From Pseudomonadota bacterium (GTDB lineage Bacteria > Pseudomonadota > Alphaproteobacteria > Rickettsiales > UBA6187), in NCBI GenBank assembly GCA_027620075.1, contig JAQCEY010000001.1, positions 372,001-436,000 of the forward strand: a stretch of DNA of 64,000 bases. Direction: 5' to 3'. Made by a program: the position numbers and the translations under genes. A model generated the notes under the pieces. That model had not been told where the DNA came from. It saw nothing but the letters and a program-made list of their open reading frames with translations, and did not search any database. Positions 17,356 through 26,386 of this stretch are shown in pieces. The stretch's first letter is position 1. Each line of letters starts with the position of its first letter.

Positions 17356-18933
17356 ATGCCAAAAGTATTAATATCAGATAAAATGAGTCCGAAAGCGGCA
17401 GAGATTTTCAAGAATAATAAGATTGAAGTTGATGTAAAAACAGGCTTATCCGAAGACGAACTATGCAAAATAATAGGCGATTATGATGGGCTTGCAATAC
17501 GTTCTTCAACAACTGCTACAGAAAAAGTAATTAAGGCAGCTAAAAACCTTAAGGTTATCGGACGTGCCGGAATCGGTGTTGACAATGTTGACCAAAAAGC
17601 CGCCACTGCAAACGGAGTTGTAGTAATGAATACCCCTTTCGGTAATTCTATCACTACTGCCGAACATGCAATTGCTATGATGATGTCGCTTGCACGCCAG
17701 ATTCCTGTTGCCAACGAGTCTACGCACGCAGGCAAATGGGAAAAATCTCGTTTTATGGGTGTTGAAGTAGCCTCAAAAACTCTAGGGCTTATCGGCTGCG
17801 GCAACATCGGTTCGATAGTAGCGGACAGGGCTCAAGGGCTAAAAATGAAAGTTATCGGTTTTGACCCTTATCTTTCCCCTGAGCGTGCTAAAGAGCTTAA
17901 CATTGAAAAAGTTGAACTTGACGAGCTTTTAAAACGAAGCGATTTCATATCCTTACACACACCTCTTAACGATTCCACAAGGGGGATTTTAGGTAAAGAA
18001 AATCTGGCACAAACTAAAAAAGGCGTTTATATAATCAACTGTGCCCGTGGTGGTCTGATAGTAGAAAAAGACTTAAAAGACGCTATTGAATCAGGGCATG
18101 TTGCCGGAGCCGCACTGGACGTTTTTGAAGAGGAACCTGCAAAGGAAAATGTCCTTTTCGGTATGGAGCAGATTATCTGCACCCCTCACCTTGGTGCTTC
18201 CACTTCAGAAGCTCAGGAAAACGTTGCTATACAGGTTGCCGAGCAGCTTTCGGACTACCTGAATAACGGCACTGTTACCAACGCACTTAACATAACTTCG
18301 GTATCATCGGAAGATGCGGCTAAATTAAAACCATACCTTCAGCTTGGCGAACAACTGGGAAGCTTCTCAGGACAGCTACTACAAAGCGGCATCAAAAAGG
18401 TAGAGATAGAGTTTGAAGGTGCTGTCGCAAAAATGAATGTGAAGCCTATTACTTCGGTTATACTTACGGGGCTTTTAAAGCCTGTTTCAGAATCGGTTAA
18501 CATGGTAAATGCTCCGATTGTAGCAAAGGACAGAGGAATTAGTGTCAGCGAAGTAAAACACGAACGTGAAAGTGACTATCAGAACCTTATAAAGGTAACG
18601 GTTACAACCGAGAAAGGAAATCAGTATGTTGCCGGAACTTTATTCGGCGGCACTAAACCCCGTATTGTTGAAGTAGGTCAGGTTAAACTTGAGGCAAGCT
18701 TAGGTTCAAAAATGCTATACATCAATAATGAGGACAAACCGGGTCTTATCGGTGACTTGGGTAAACTTTTGGGTGACTCTAATATCAATATTGCCAACTT
18801 CCATCTGGGGCGTGGTGCTAATGAGAAAAGTGCTATAGCTTTGGTTGAAATTGATGAGGAACCAAAAGGCGATCTTCTTGAAAAGATAAGCAAATTAAAC
18901 AGCGTTATTAACGCAAAACTACTAAGTTTCTAA
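17356..18933 (+). CDS. serA: D-3-phosphoglycerate dehydrogenase
   Basis: First step of serine synthesis. The 525-residue long form has an NAD-binding domain (LGLIGCGNIGSIVADRA at about 148), catalytic region NCARGGLI, the acidic GAALDVFEEEP and the catalytic His in CTPHLGAST. An intermediate allosteric-substrate-binding domain comes next. A C-terminal ACT domain (about 455-525; NNEDKPGLIGDLGKLL, then INIANFHLGR) is the usual site of serine feedback. The start is preceded by TAGGAG at the right distance. Pairs with serC. Confidence 0.96.
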   Translation: MPKVLISDKMSPKAAEIFKNNKIEVDVKTGLSEDELCKIIGDYDGLAIRSSTTATEKVIKAAKNLKVIGRAGIGVDNVDQKAATANGVVVMNTPFGNSITTAEHAIAMMMSLARQIPVANESTHAGKWEKSRFMGVEVASKTLGLIGCGNIGSIVADRAQGLKMKVIGFDPYLSPERAKELNIEKVELDELLKRSDFISLHTPLNDSTRGILGKENLAQTKKGVYIINCARGGLIVEKDLKDAIESGHVAGAALDVFEEEPAKENVLFGMEQIICTPHLGASTSEAQENVAIQVAEQLSDYLNNGTVTNALNITSVSSEDAAKLKPYLQLGEQLGSFSGQLLQSGIKKVEIEFEGAVAKMNVKPITSVILTGLLKPVSESVNMVNAPIVAKDRGISVSEVKHERESDYQNLIKVTVTTEKGNQYVAGTLFGGTKPRIVEVGQVKLEASLGSKMLYINNEDKPGLIGDLGKLLGDSNINIANFHLGRGANEKSAIALVEIDEEPKGDLLEKISKLNSVINAKLLSF

Positions 18934-18940
18934 AATACGT

Positions 18941-18986
18941 TGCAAGTTTCAGGTTATAAGCTATAAATATAACCTGAAACTTTGCA
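18941..18986. terminator. hairpin after serA, possible terminator or attenuating structure
   Basis: TGCAAGTTTCAGGTTATA (18941-18958) and its near-perfect complement (18968-18986, one extra T) form an 18-bp stem with a 9-bp loop in the 69-bp gap between serA and the NDUFA12-like gene. No T-run follows, so it may act as an RNA-processing or stability structure rather than an intrinsic terminator. Confidence 0.5.
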
Positions 18987-19002
18987 TATAAAATATTAAA
19001 TT

Positions 19003-19347
19003 ATGACAATAGCAACTAAAATACACACTAAACTTCGGGGTAAATTGATAGGAACTGACGAGTTCGGCAATAGGTACTTTGAAGACAAGAAAACCGATTA
19101 CAGCGGTAAGAAAAAAAGGTGGGTTTTATATAAAGGAATGGCTGAGCCTTCAAAAGTTCCTCCGTCTTGGCATGGCTGGCTGCATTATACCACCGATAAT
19201 ATACCTGATGAACAATATAAGTGGCAAAAACCTCATACACCAAACCTAACAGGTACAAAAAATGCATATTTTCCTGCCGGACACGAGTCTAAAGGTGGGG
19301 TACGAAATAAAGTAGCAAGCGATTATGAAGCTTGGAAACCTGAATAA
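19003..19347 (+). CDS. NDUFA12-like NADH:ubiquinone oxidoreductase accessory subunit
   Basis: 114-residue homologue of the mitochondrial complex I B17.2/NDUFA12 subunit, found in alphaproteobacteria. Family features seen in order: LIGTDEFGNRYFEDK near the N-terminus, RRWVLYKG-like RWVLYKG, EPSKVPPSWHGWLHYTTD in the middle, and the Trp/Pro-rich KWQKPHTPNLTGT with the C-terminal YEAWKPE. It is adjacent to mlaD (21 bp) as in many alphaproteobacteria. It supports both the taxonomic call and an aerobic respiratory chain. Confidence 0.9.
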   Translation: MTIATKIHTKLRGKLIGTDEFGNRYFEDKKTDYSGKKKRWVLYKGMAEPSKVPPSWHGWLHYTTDNIPDEQYKWQKPHTPNLTGTKNAYFPAGHESKGGVRNKVASDYEAWKPE

Positions 19348-19368
19348 AATAATAATAGGTATTTTACT

Positions 19369-19872
19369 ATGGGCAGAAATGTAATTGAAACATTGATGGG
19401 AGCTGTAGTTCTTATTATAGCAGCCTCTTTTATTTTCATATCATATAAAAGCGGTAATATATCTTCTGATTCGGGTCGCTATACCGTAACGGCAAAGTTC
19501 CGTGAGATAGGAAGCCTTTCAATCGGCAGTGATGTCAGGGTCGGCGGTATCAAGGTAGGCAGTATTTCAAACCAGTATCTTGACCAGAAAAACTTTAAGG
19601 CCGTAGTGGAAATGGGTATTAATCAAGATATAAAAATACCTCGTGACAGCTCGGCATCAGTGATCGGCGATGGTCTTCTGGGTGGAAAATATATTTCCAT
19701 TGAACCGGGTGGCGAAGAAGAATATATAAGCTCAGGTGGCGAGATAAGATACACTCAGGACTCGGTAAGCCTTGAAGAACTTATAGGAAAATTTGCCTTC
19801 GGAAGCTTAGATGATAAAGAAGGTTCATCAAGCGAAGACGATGATTTGACAGGCGGTTTATTAGATGAATAA
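19369..19872 (+). CDS. mlaD: MlaD-type phospholipid-transport substrate-binding protein
   Basis: Membrane-anchored MCE-domain protein of the Mla system that moves phospholipids between outer and inner membranes. One N-terminal transmembrane segment lies at about 8-26. The MCE domain follows: YTVTAKFREIGSLSIGSDVRVGGIKVGSI, then VIGDGLLGGKYISIEPG. An acidic tail ends the protein. 167 residues is normal. No mlaE, mlaF, mlaB or mlaC is next to it. The stop overlaps the next gene by 8 bp. Confidence 0.9.
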   Translation: MGRNVIETLMGAVVLIIAASFIFISYKSGNISSDSGRYTVTAKFREIGSLSIGSDVRVGGIKVGSISNQYLDQKNFKAVVEMGINQDIKIPRDSSASVIGDGLLGGKYISIEPGGEEEYISSGGEIRYTQDSVSLEELIGKFAFGSLDDKEGSSSEDDDLTGGLLDE

Positions 19873-20317
19873 AAAAATCTCTATTATTTTATATTCGTTT
19901 TTTTTATCTGCTATAAGTGCTAATTCTTATAGTAACACTTCTGAAAATAAAATAACTTATCACGAAAAAGATTTTACAAATTCCGTATCCCTACAGGGAA
20001 TAAATAAAATAACCGCACGGGTTTCTTCATTTGATGTTCAAAAAGATAATAAAATGAATTTCGGCAACCTCGAGGTGCAGCTTATAAAATGCTGGAAAGC
20101 CCCACCGGAAGAAGAGCCTGAAAACAAGGCTTTACTTAGAATCTGGGAACAAATTCCCGGAGAAGATAAAAAAGAAATATTCTTCGGTTGGATGTTTTCA
20201 TCAAGTCCGGCTCTATCAGCACTTGAACACCCGGTATATGATATCGTTGTTAAAGGTTGCATGGATAAAGATAATGAAGCCGGCACTTCTGATACTGATA
20301 TAAAGCCGACATCTTAA
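19865..20317 (+). CDS. DUF2155 periplasmic protein
   Basis: 150-residue exported protein with an N-terminal signal peptide (about 1-22) and the alphaproteobacterial DUF2155 domain: ITARVSSFDV, FGNLEVQLIKCWKAPPEEEPENKALL split over two strands, FFGWMFSSSPALSALEHPVYDI and a final conserved Cys (VKGCMD). Function unknown. In many alphaproteobacteria it follows the NDUFA12/mlaD pair, as here. Translation is probably coupled to mlaD through the 8-bp overlap. Confidence 0.88.
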   Translation: MNKKISIILYSFFLSAISANSYSNTSENKITYHEKDFTNSVSLQGINKITARVSSFDVQKDNKMNFGNLEVQLIKCWKAPPEEEPENKALLRIWEQIPGEDKKEIFFGWMFSSSPALSALEHPVYDIVVKGCMDKDNEAGTSDTDIKPTS

Positions 20318-20319
20318 GA

Positions 20320-20622
20320 TTACTTAACATCAAATAATTCGTAAAATCTTGATATTTCGAACATCTTCTTTACTTGCCCCTGAGGTGATTTAAGCACTAT
20401 TGTCTTGTTTGTTTTTTTAGCTTCATCACGCACAAGCAAAAACAACCCTAAAGCCGCCGAATCAACAAATTCGACCTGATCTAAATTTATTTCTATTTGC
20501 TTCAATCCACTATCATTAAAAACACCTATAACATCTTTAAAATTACCATGGTCTGCGAATGTAAATTTGCCCTGCATCTTTATATCACATGTAGCCCCAT
20601 TGATGGTTTTTACGTACTCCAT
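20320..20622 (-). CDS. STAS-domain protein (anti-sigma-factor antagonist-like)
   Basis: 100-residue stand-alone STAS domain. Conserved region IEINLDQVEFVDSAALGLFLLVRDEA contains the Asp-Ser pair whose Ser is phosphorylated in SpoIIAA/RsbV-type proteins. It is the last gene of the chemotaxis operon, 17 bp after the receptor gene. No anti-sigma kinase is in the window. A second STAS protein opens the same operon, so the two may be parts of one partner-switch linked to chemotaxis; that is inference. Confidence 0.85.
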   Translation of the reverse strand: MEYVKTINGATCDIKMQGKFTFADHGNFKDVIGVFNDSGLKQIEINLDQVEFVDSAALGLFLLVRDEAKKTNKTIVLKSPQGQVKKMFEISRFYELFDVK

Positions 20623-20639
20623 AAATATCTCTCTTATAA

Positions 20640-23261
20640 TTAAAATAACTCAATATCATCATCGCTTTCTGATGAACTATTTGCGGCCTTCTGACCAATC
20701 TCGTCCGCTGAACAAATATATTTTTCTTTAATTAAGAATTCTATAAAATCATTCTTTAATTGGCTAAGAGTCATCCCTGATACTATCTCAGCGGCTCTGT
20801 TTTTATCTATGTCTGAATTGGTCATACTGATGCACAAACTTCTCTCTCCTTCTTTTTGGCTATCAGCATTATCGTTTTTGACACACTCCAACACAGAAGT
20901 TATATTATTTATATATTGTGATGCCCTGTCTGAAAACTGCATGTCCATGGTCATACCCGATATGTTACTAGATGTCTGCTTGGTAAACTCCACATTACTC
21001 AACAGTATCTTTTCCAGATTATCGCTTTGACTCAAGATACTCTTCATTATCAGGTCGACTTTTTCTTTTACAAGTATATTATCCGACATATCAACCGTTG
21101 CAACTTCATTTAAGGTTCCAAAACTGTCATTTACGCTTTGAACCACCTCCCCTATCTTGGAATTCATCTCTTCTGATAAGCCCGATATCTCTTTCGATAA
21201 AGACCGAACCTCATCGGCAACAACTTCAAACCCTTTTCCGGCATCACCGGCTCTTTTTGCCTCAATAGTGGCGTTTAAAGACAGCAGGTTAGTTTGCTTG
21301 GTAATTTTTTGCACCCTTCCTATGAAAGATTCGATAGCAGATAAATTATTTTGGGCTGCCTCCAAGGCATAAACCATAGACATCGCTTTTTTTGATACAT
21401 ACAAAATCTTGTCCGTAGCATCATCAATTGCGTTATTAATAAGACCAATAGAATCAACAAGAGAGTATCGCTCCCCCCCCACATCAAGCGAGTTAAGCAT
21501 TGTAGCCACTTCCTCTATTCTATCACCCTGTTCCATTGAAGATTCGGCAAGGCTTTTAAACTTCACATTTAAACCTTGAGTACCCTGCTCAATTGAAACT
21601 GCCGTTTTTCTAAGCTCTTGGTTAACTATATCTATAATACCCGTTTGTAACCGAGCCTCCTTTAACCAATCCTTCAATACGTCCTGAGGTCTTTTATATC
21701 CCATATTACTTGAAAAATCCTCAATATTGACAACCTTATTCTTTTGTTGCACATCATTAGCAGGAACCGGATCAACTTTAGACTCTTCAACACTCATCTG
21801 TTTTTCCACTTTTTTAACAGTTATAGATCCATTTTCTTTCGATACACCTATAGACCCTGCTATTTTAAATATCCTGCTTAACTTGCTTTCCGGCTTGGGT
21901 TCAGGTTCAGGCTCCGGCTCTACATTCTGACAATCGCCTGTTTCACTATCTACATTGTTTGCAACATTATCGTTACCGATATAGACTTCAGGCTCATCAT
22001 CTTCAGATTTTATAAGATCTTCTATTCTATTGCTTTCAATATTCCGACTGATATTAGCTACAGGCTCTTCAATCGGTTGAGGGTTTTGTTGTAGTGAATC
22101 ATTATTTTGAGGTTGAGGGATATCAACACTGCCTTGCACATCAACCGGCTGATTGCTCGGTATGGTATCTGCTTCCTGTCGCTCCCGAGCGACTTCGGGT
22201 TGGGGGGGATTAATTTCCACACTTACGCTTTCCTGAGCAGTAAATGCCTCTTGGGCAGGAATCGCTTGTGCTTCGGTAATATTATTATCAACAACACTTT
22301 CAGCAGAGGCAACTGCGGGAGTTTCTACAACTTCATTACTTGCAAGCTGCTCCTCTTGTTTCTCTTCAACCGGAATTTCTTGCTGCATCAAGGTAGGCTG
22401 CGGTTCAATCACAGGCTCGGCAACATTTAAGCTTTCAACTACGTATTCAGGAACAGAGACCGTTTCTTGAACAGAAATCGCTTGTTCTTCTATAATATTA
22501 TTATCAACAACACTTTCAGCAGAGGCAACTACTGGAGTTTCTACAAATGCATTACCTGCAACCGATTCTTCTTTTTGCTCTTCAACTAAAATTTCCTGCT
22601 GCATTGAGGCAGGCTGAGGTTCAACCACAGGCTCGACAGGTTTATAAAACTGATTAACACTCTCTTGAACCGGAATTGCGTTAGCGGTATAAGTTACATC
22701 TTCTTCCTTATCAGCATGCAACGATTCAGATGCAGTCTGTTCAACCGCATTTTCCTGAACTAACCGAGCTTCATTTTCTTGTACAACCTGTCGGGTCTGC
22801 ATTTCGGGTTCTGTGACAGGCTCACTATTATTTTGCAAAACCGTTTCAGGCTCTTGAGATTGCATTGTTTCTAGAACTTGCGGTTCTGATATATTTTTAA
22901 TTTCTTCCGGCTGTTGATGCGGCATCTTAATCAATGACGAAAGTAAAACTTTATGCTCTCCTTCTGATGAATTGACCTTATTATATACGGGGCTTTCAAC
23001 ATTAGCCTCAACTTTTTTTGCCTGTATAAGTGAATCCATCATATTTTGGGCAGAACTATTTTGTACGGCTTTAGAGTCGGCTCGATAGCTTGACTCCCCT
23101 ACATTCTCTTTTTGTTCAGAACCGATTTCATTAGTCGCATTATTACCTATATCGGGAATATCAGAATTTTTTATACCGGCATTAAGCAGGTCTTTTAGAC
23201 GAATCCTCCCTTCTTCTATAGGATCATTATCTTTTTCTATTTTATTGTTTAGCTGCCTCAT
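20640..23261 (-). CDS. soluble methyl-accepting chemotaxis protein with long repetitive N-terminus
   Basis: 873-residue receptor. The C-terminal signalling domain carries the MCP hairpin tip [18 protein letters not shown], continuing to [11 protein letters not shown], at about residues 655-690; this tip binds CheA and CheW. I see no transmembrane segment and no HAMP domain, so the receptor is probably cytoplasmic. Residues about 90-480 are low-complexity, rich in Glu, Pro, Val and Gln, with an imperfect tandem repeat of roughly 70 residues (22259-22641). The protein ends DDIELF; CheD, encoded upstream, ends GVELF. It lies 13 bp after cheB. The ligand cannot be predicted. Confidence 0.88.
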   Translation of the reverse strand: MRQLNNKIEKDNDPIEEGRIRLKDLLNAGIKNSDIPDIGNNATNEIGSEQKENVGESSYRADSKAVQNSSAQNMMDSLIQAKKVEANVESPVYNKVNSSEGEHKVLLSSLIKMPHQQPEEIKNISEPQVLETMQSQEPETVLQNNSEPVTEPEMQTRQVVQENEARLVQENAVEQTASESLHADKEEDVTYTANAIPVQESVNQFYKPVEPVVEPQPASMQQEILVEEQKEESVAGNAFVETPVVASAESVVDNNIIEEQAISVQETVSVPEYVVESLNVAEPVIEPQPTLMQQEIPVEEKQEEQLASNEVVETPAVASAESVVDNNITEAQAIPAQEAFTAQESVSVEINPPQPEVARERQEADTIPSNQPVDVQGSVDIPQPQNNDSLQQNPQPIEEPVANISRNIESNRIEDLIKSEDDEPEVYIGNDNVANNVDSETGDCQNVEPEPEPEPKPESKLSRIFKIAGSIGVSKENGSITVKKVEKQMSVEESKVDPVPANDVQQKNKVVNIEDFSSNMGYKRPQDVLKDWLKEARLQTGIIDIVNQELRKTAVSIEQGTQGLNVKFKSLAESSMEQGDRIEEVATMLNSLDVGGERYSLVDSIGLINNAIDDATDKILYVSKKAMSMVYALEAAQNNLSAIESFIGRVQKITKQTNLLSLNATIEAKRAGDAGKGFEVVADEVRSLSKEISGLSEEMNSKIGEVVQSVNDSFGTLNEVATVDMSDNILVKEKVDLIMKSILSQSDNLEKILLSNVEFTKQTSSNISGMTMDMQFSDRASQYINNITSVLECVKNDNADSQKEGERSLCISMTNSDIDKNRAAEIVSGMTLSQLKNDFIEFLIKEKYICSADEIGQKAANSSSESDDDIELF
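22259..22641. repeat. imperfect tandem duplication inside the mcp gene
   Basis: Two copies of a segment of about 165 bp, offset by about 215 bp, encode the repeated ETP[12 protein letters not shown] and MQQEI-x-VEE blocks of the receptor's N-terminal region. The copies differ by scattered substitutions, so the duplication is not very recent. Confidence 0.7.
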
Positions 23262-23274
23262 GATAAATCTCCGC

Positions 23275-24309
23275 TCACATACATTGCTTTATTATTTCTT
23301 CAGCCATTTTTGTAATCGAAACTTCTGTATTAACAGCTCCGATTTGCCTTGCCTCTTTGGGCATTCCATATACAACACAACTACCCTCATCTTGTCCTAT
23401 AGTATAGCCTCCTGCATTTTTTATTTTTAACATTCCGTTTGCACCGTCTTTTCCCATACCTGTCAATATAACGCCTAATGTTTTGTTACCGATGGCGGAA
23501 ACAACAGAATCAAACAATACGTCCACTGACGGACAATGTCCCGAAACTTTATCATGACCTCCCAAGTCACACAAGATATCAGTACCTTTTTTCTTAATTC
23601 TAAAATGACACCCTCCATGAGCAATGTAAACATTTCCCGAAGACACCTTTTGTCCGTCTACAGCTTCCTGCACATTCAATTTACATAAGCCGTTTAATCT
23701 TAAAGCAAACTGCTTAGTAAATTTTTCAGGCATATGCTGCACCACAACAATAGGTGGCATGTTAGAAGGCAATTTTACCAAAACCTCTCTTAAAGCCTCA
23801 ACTCCTCCGGTAGAGGAGCCTATTGCTATAATTTTTTTAGATAACTCTTTATTTGCTGATAATTCAAGAACTTTTACATTATTCGTCTTTTTACGGAATG
23901 TCCTTACATTAGCTCTTGCAGCTATTTTAACTTTATTAATTAACTCTTCCTTCAAAAATATTAAGTTATCCCTGCTATTATTATCGGTAGGCTTTGCTAC
24001 ATAATCAACCGCCCCTATCTCAAGGGCTTTTATCGTAGTATCCGCTCCTTTCTGGGTAAGAGTAGATGCCATAACTACAGGCATAGGGCGTAAGGTCATT
24101 ATTTTTTCTAAAAAAGCAATACCGTCCATTTTCGGCATTTCAACATCTAGCGTTACCACATCAGGATTCAAGGCTTTTATCTTTTCTCTTGCATCATACG
24201 CATCTACTGCCGTCCCTACGACGTTTATCTCAGGGTCTGAAGATAACATTTCCTCAAAAATGCTTCTTATAAGTCTGGAATCGTCAACTATAAGAACCTT
24301 GATAGGCAT
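23275..24309 (-). CDS. cheB: CheB protein-glutamate methylesterase/deamidase
   Basis: Adaptation enzyme that demethylates receptors when phosphorylated. Receiver domain: phospho-acceptor Asp55 in [12 protein letters not shown], acidic pair at 9-10, and VAKPTD. Methylesterase domain: catalytic Ser in IGSSTGG (about 165), His192 in VVQHMPEKF and Asp288 in [11 protein letters not shown]. Length 344 is normal. It lies between cheD (11 bp) and mcp (13 bp). Confidence 0.96.
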   Translation of the reverse strand: MPIKVLIVDDSRLIRSIFEEMLSSDPEINVVGTAVDAYDAREKIKALNPDVVTLDVEMPKMDGIAFLEKIMTLRPMPVVMASTLTQKGADTTIKALEIGAVDYVAKPTDNNSRDNLIFLKEELINKVKIAARANVRTFRKKTNNVKVLELSANKELSKKIIAIGSSTGGVEALREVLVKLPSNMPPIVVVQHMPEKFTKQFALRLNGLCKLNVQEAVDGQKVSSGNVYIAHGGCHFRIKKKGTDILCDLGGHDKVSGHCPSVDVLFDSVVSAIGNKTLGVILTGMGKDGANGMLKIKNAGGYTIGQDEGSCVVYGMPKEARQIGAVNTEVSITKMAEEIIKQCM

Positions 24310-24320
24310 ACTAAAAACCT

Positions 24321-24947
24321 CTAAAATAATTCAACACCACTTCCACTTTTATCACGGTCATTCTCATGTGAAACCGTATCCTTGATTTTCTTAATATACC
24401 GCTTCTCTTCTTGCTTGACTTGTGCAACCTCCCTATCTCCACGTATCTTTTTCATCATGACTCTACCCGTGTCAGGAAAATAATGAATCCTTCTTGGAGA
24501 ATTTCCGCCTAAATCCTGCCCGTTTATTTTTATTCCTTCATTTAGCAGATATTCTTTTATAAATTTTACGTTCTTATCACCTATCATTGCAGAGCTTTCT
24601 ATTACGTTACCTCCACCGAATATTTTCACCTCCAACCGTTCTTTTTTTCCACCGAGCTTTAATATATCGTTAATTAGTTTTTCCATAGAATAAGCACCGT
24701 ATCTAAGAGGAGCATCTGCTGCGTTTGTACCGTCTGGCAGTAAAAAATGGTTCATTCCTCCCACTTTTACAAACGGATCCCTTATACAAGCCGATATACA
24801 AGACCCTAAAACCGTTACCATAACCTGATTACGTTTGTCAGTTACATAACAGTCGCCTGAAAAAACTTTGACTACCTCTCCGGCAATCTCGGATTCAGTT
24901 TCTTTATCCTCGTAAACAGAACCGACAACTTTTTTATTAATATCCAC
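24321..24947 (-). CDS. cheD: CheD chemoreceptor glutamine deamidase
   Basis: Deamidates receptor glutamines for adaptation. Catalytic Cys50 (LGSCISACI) and His67 (GGMNHFLLP) have the 17-residue spacing of the CheD family, and the NGGNSPRRIHYFPDTGRV-type C-terminal region is present as GGNSPRRIHYFPDTG. The last 40 residues are a charged tail ending SGSGVELF, which resembles the receptor tail DDIELF. It starts 2 bp after the cheR stop. Confidence 0.95.
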   Translation of the reverse strand: MDINKKVVGSVYEDKETESEIAGEVVKVFSGDCYVTDKRNQVMVTVLGSCISACIRDPFVKVGGMNHFLLPDGTNAADAPLRYGAYSMEKLINDILKLGGKKERLEVKIFGGGNVIESSAMIGDKNVKFIKEYLLNEGIKINGQDLGGNSPRRIHYFPDTGRVMMKKIRGDREVAQVKQEEKRYIKKIKDTVSHENDRDKSGSGVELF

Positions 24948-24949
24948 TA

Positions 24950-25780
24950 TTATATTTTCCTGTATATTGTTCTGCCTATAAGTTCAAAATCATCGCTAAC
25001 TTTAAATAGATTTTCCGAATGACCTATATACAAAATCGCTCCCGACGGCATTAAAGATGATATTTTTTTAAACAATTCTATTTGGGTCGGCTTATCAAAA
25101 TATATGACTACGTTCCTACAAAAAACATAATCCATCGGTCCCTTCATAGGCAATTGATGCATCAGGTTTAGCTGTTTAAAAGTAATAAGCTCCTTCAAAT
25201 TTTCAGCCATTACGCCTTTATTATCTTTTCTGCTAGATTTAACCACATACTTACTTCTATATCCGACGGGGATTTTTTGAAGCAGGCTATCATCATATAC
25301 GCCGTTCTTAGCCGTCTCTAGCATGTTGGTATCAATATCAGTTGCCAGTATCTTTATGTCCCACGCCTTATAATTCTTTAACCCTTCACAAACGGTCATT
25401 GCTATACTATACGGCTCAGGGCCTGACGAGCTTGCTGCCGACCATATCCTAATTCTCTTATCGGCCTTAGGCTGCAAACTTCTTTGATTTAATGATTCTT
25501 TCAAATGGTCAAAATGGTGATGCTCACGAAAAAAACTTGTAAGGTTAGTAGTTACGGCATTTACAAAATTACCCACCTCCCCTTCACCTTCAGGGCTATC
25601 TATAAACTTGCAATATTGCTCAAATGATTTTAAATTCAGCTCCCTCAGCCTTCTTGCTAACCTCCCATATACCATATCACGCTTATGATCGGCTAACTTT
25701 ATGCCAGATTTTTCGTAAATCTTTGCAGCTACAAATTTAAAATCATCGTCTGTGAACTGAAATTCTCTACTAACCGCCAC
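24950..25780 (-). CDS. cheR: CheR chemotaxis protein methyltransferase
   Basis: SAM-dependent methylation of receptor glutamates. N-terminal helical domain, then NAVTTNLTSFFRE (74-86), the SAM-binding AASSSGPEPYSIAM (115-128), ATDIDTNML and FCRNVVIYFD. At 276 residues it is a normal single-domain CheR. Operon position cheW-cheR-cheD is common in alphaproteobacteria. Confidence 0.95.
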   Translation of the reverse strand: MAVSREFQFTDDDFKFVAAKIYEKSGIKLADHKRDMVYGRLARRLRELNLKSFEQYCKFIDSPEGEGEVGNFVNAVTTNLTSFFREHHHFDHLKESLNQRSLQPKADKRIRIWSAASSSGPEPYSIAMTVCEGLKNYKAWDIKILATDIDTNMLETAKNGVYDDSLLQKIPVGYRSKYVVKSSRKDNKGVMAENLKELITFKQLNLMHQLPMKGPMDYVFCRNVVIYFDKPTQIELFKKISSLMPSGAILYIGHSENLFKVSDDFELIGRTIYRKI

Positions 25781-25798
25781 AACAAAAACCCTCTACTA

Positions 25799-26371
25799 TT
25801 ACGCTTCCTCTTTCATATCCGACTTACGATTTCCATCAATTTTAATATCTTGACTGTCAAATAGGCTATTTATATCAAGAACCACAACCATTTTATCATC
25901 AAGTGAAATTAGACCTTTTACGAACTTGTCATCAACCTTCATTTCCATCTGCGGTGCCTGCTTAATATCATTTTGTGCAACCTCTATAATATCCGATACC
26001 GCATCAACCAATATGCCTATCAACCTTTGACCTACGGCAATTATTATCACTACATGTTTTTCCGTTGCTTTAGTCTCGCCCATATCAAACCTTCCTTTCA
26101 GGTCAAATATAGGAATAACCGCACCACGCAGATTTATAACTCCCTTCATAAACGGGGGGCTATTCGGCAATCTGGTAGTTTCCGTCCAGCCCTTTATTTC
26201 CCTTATACTTAGCAGATCAACGCCATATAGTTCATTATCAACTTTAAATGTCAAAAACTGGGCTATATCCTGATGTTCCTGTATAATATTACGGACATCA
26301 TTTTGGGAAAGCTCTTGGCTTTTCCCCTCGCTTTGACTTCCCTCAATTTCATCTATTTGTTCTTTTACCAT
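25799..26371 (-). CDS. cheW: CheW coupling protein
   Basis: Links receptors to CheA. The SH3-like CheW domain occupies about residues 35-175: FLTFKVDNELYGVDLLSIREI, NSPPFMKGVINLRGAVIPIFDL, then GILVDAVSDIIEV. A charged N-terminal extension of about 35 residues and a short polar tail flank it. It lies 15 bp after cheA. Confidence 0.95.
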   Translation of the reverse strand: MVKEQIDEIEGSQSEGKSQELSQNDVRNIIQEHQDIAQFLTFKVDNELYGVDLLSIREIKGWTETTRLPNSPPFMKGVINLRGAVIPIFDLKGRFDMGETKATEKHVVIIIAVGQRLIGILVDAVSDIIEVAQNDIKQAPQMEMKVDDKFVKGLISLDDKMVVVLDINSLFDSQDIKIDGNRKSDMKEEA

Positions 26372-26386
26372 ATGTTACCGCCTGTT

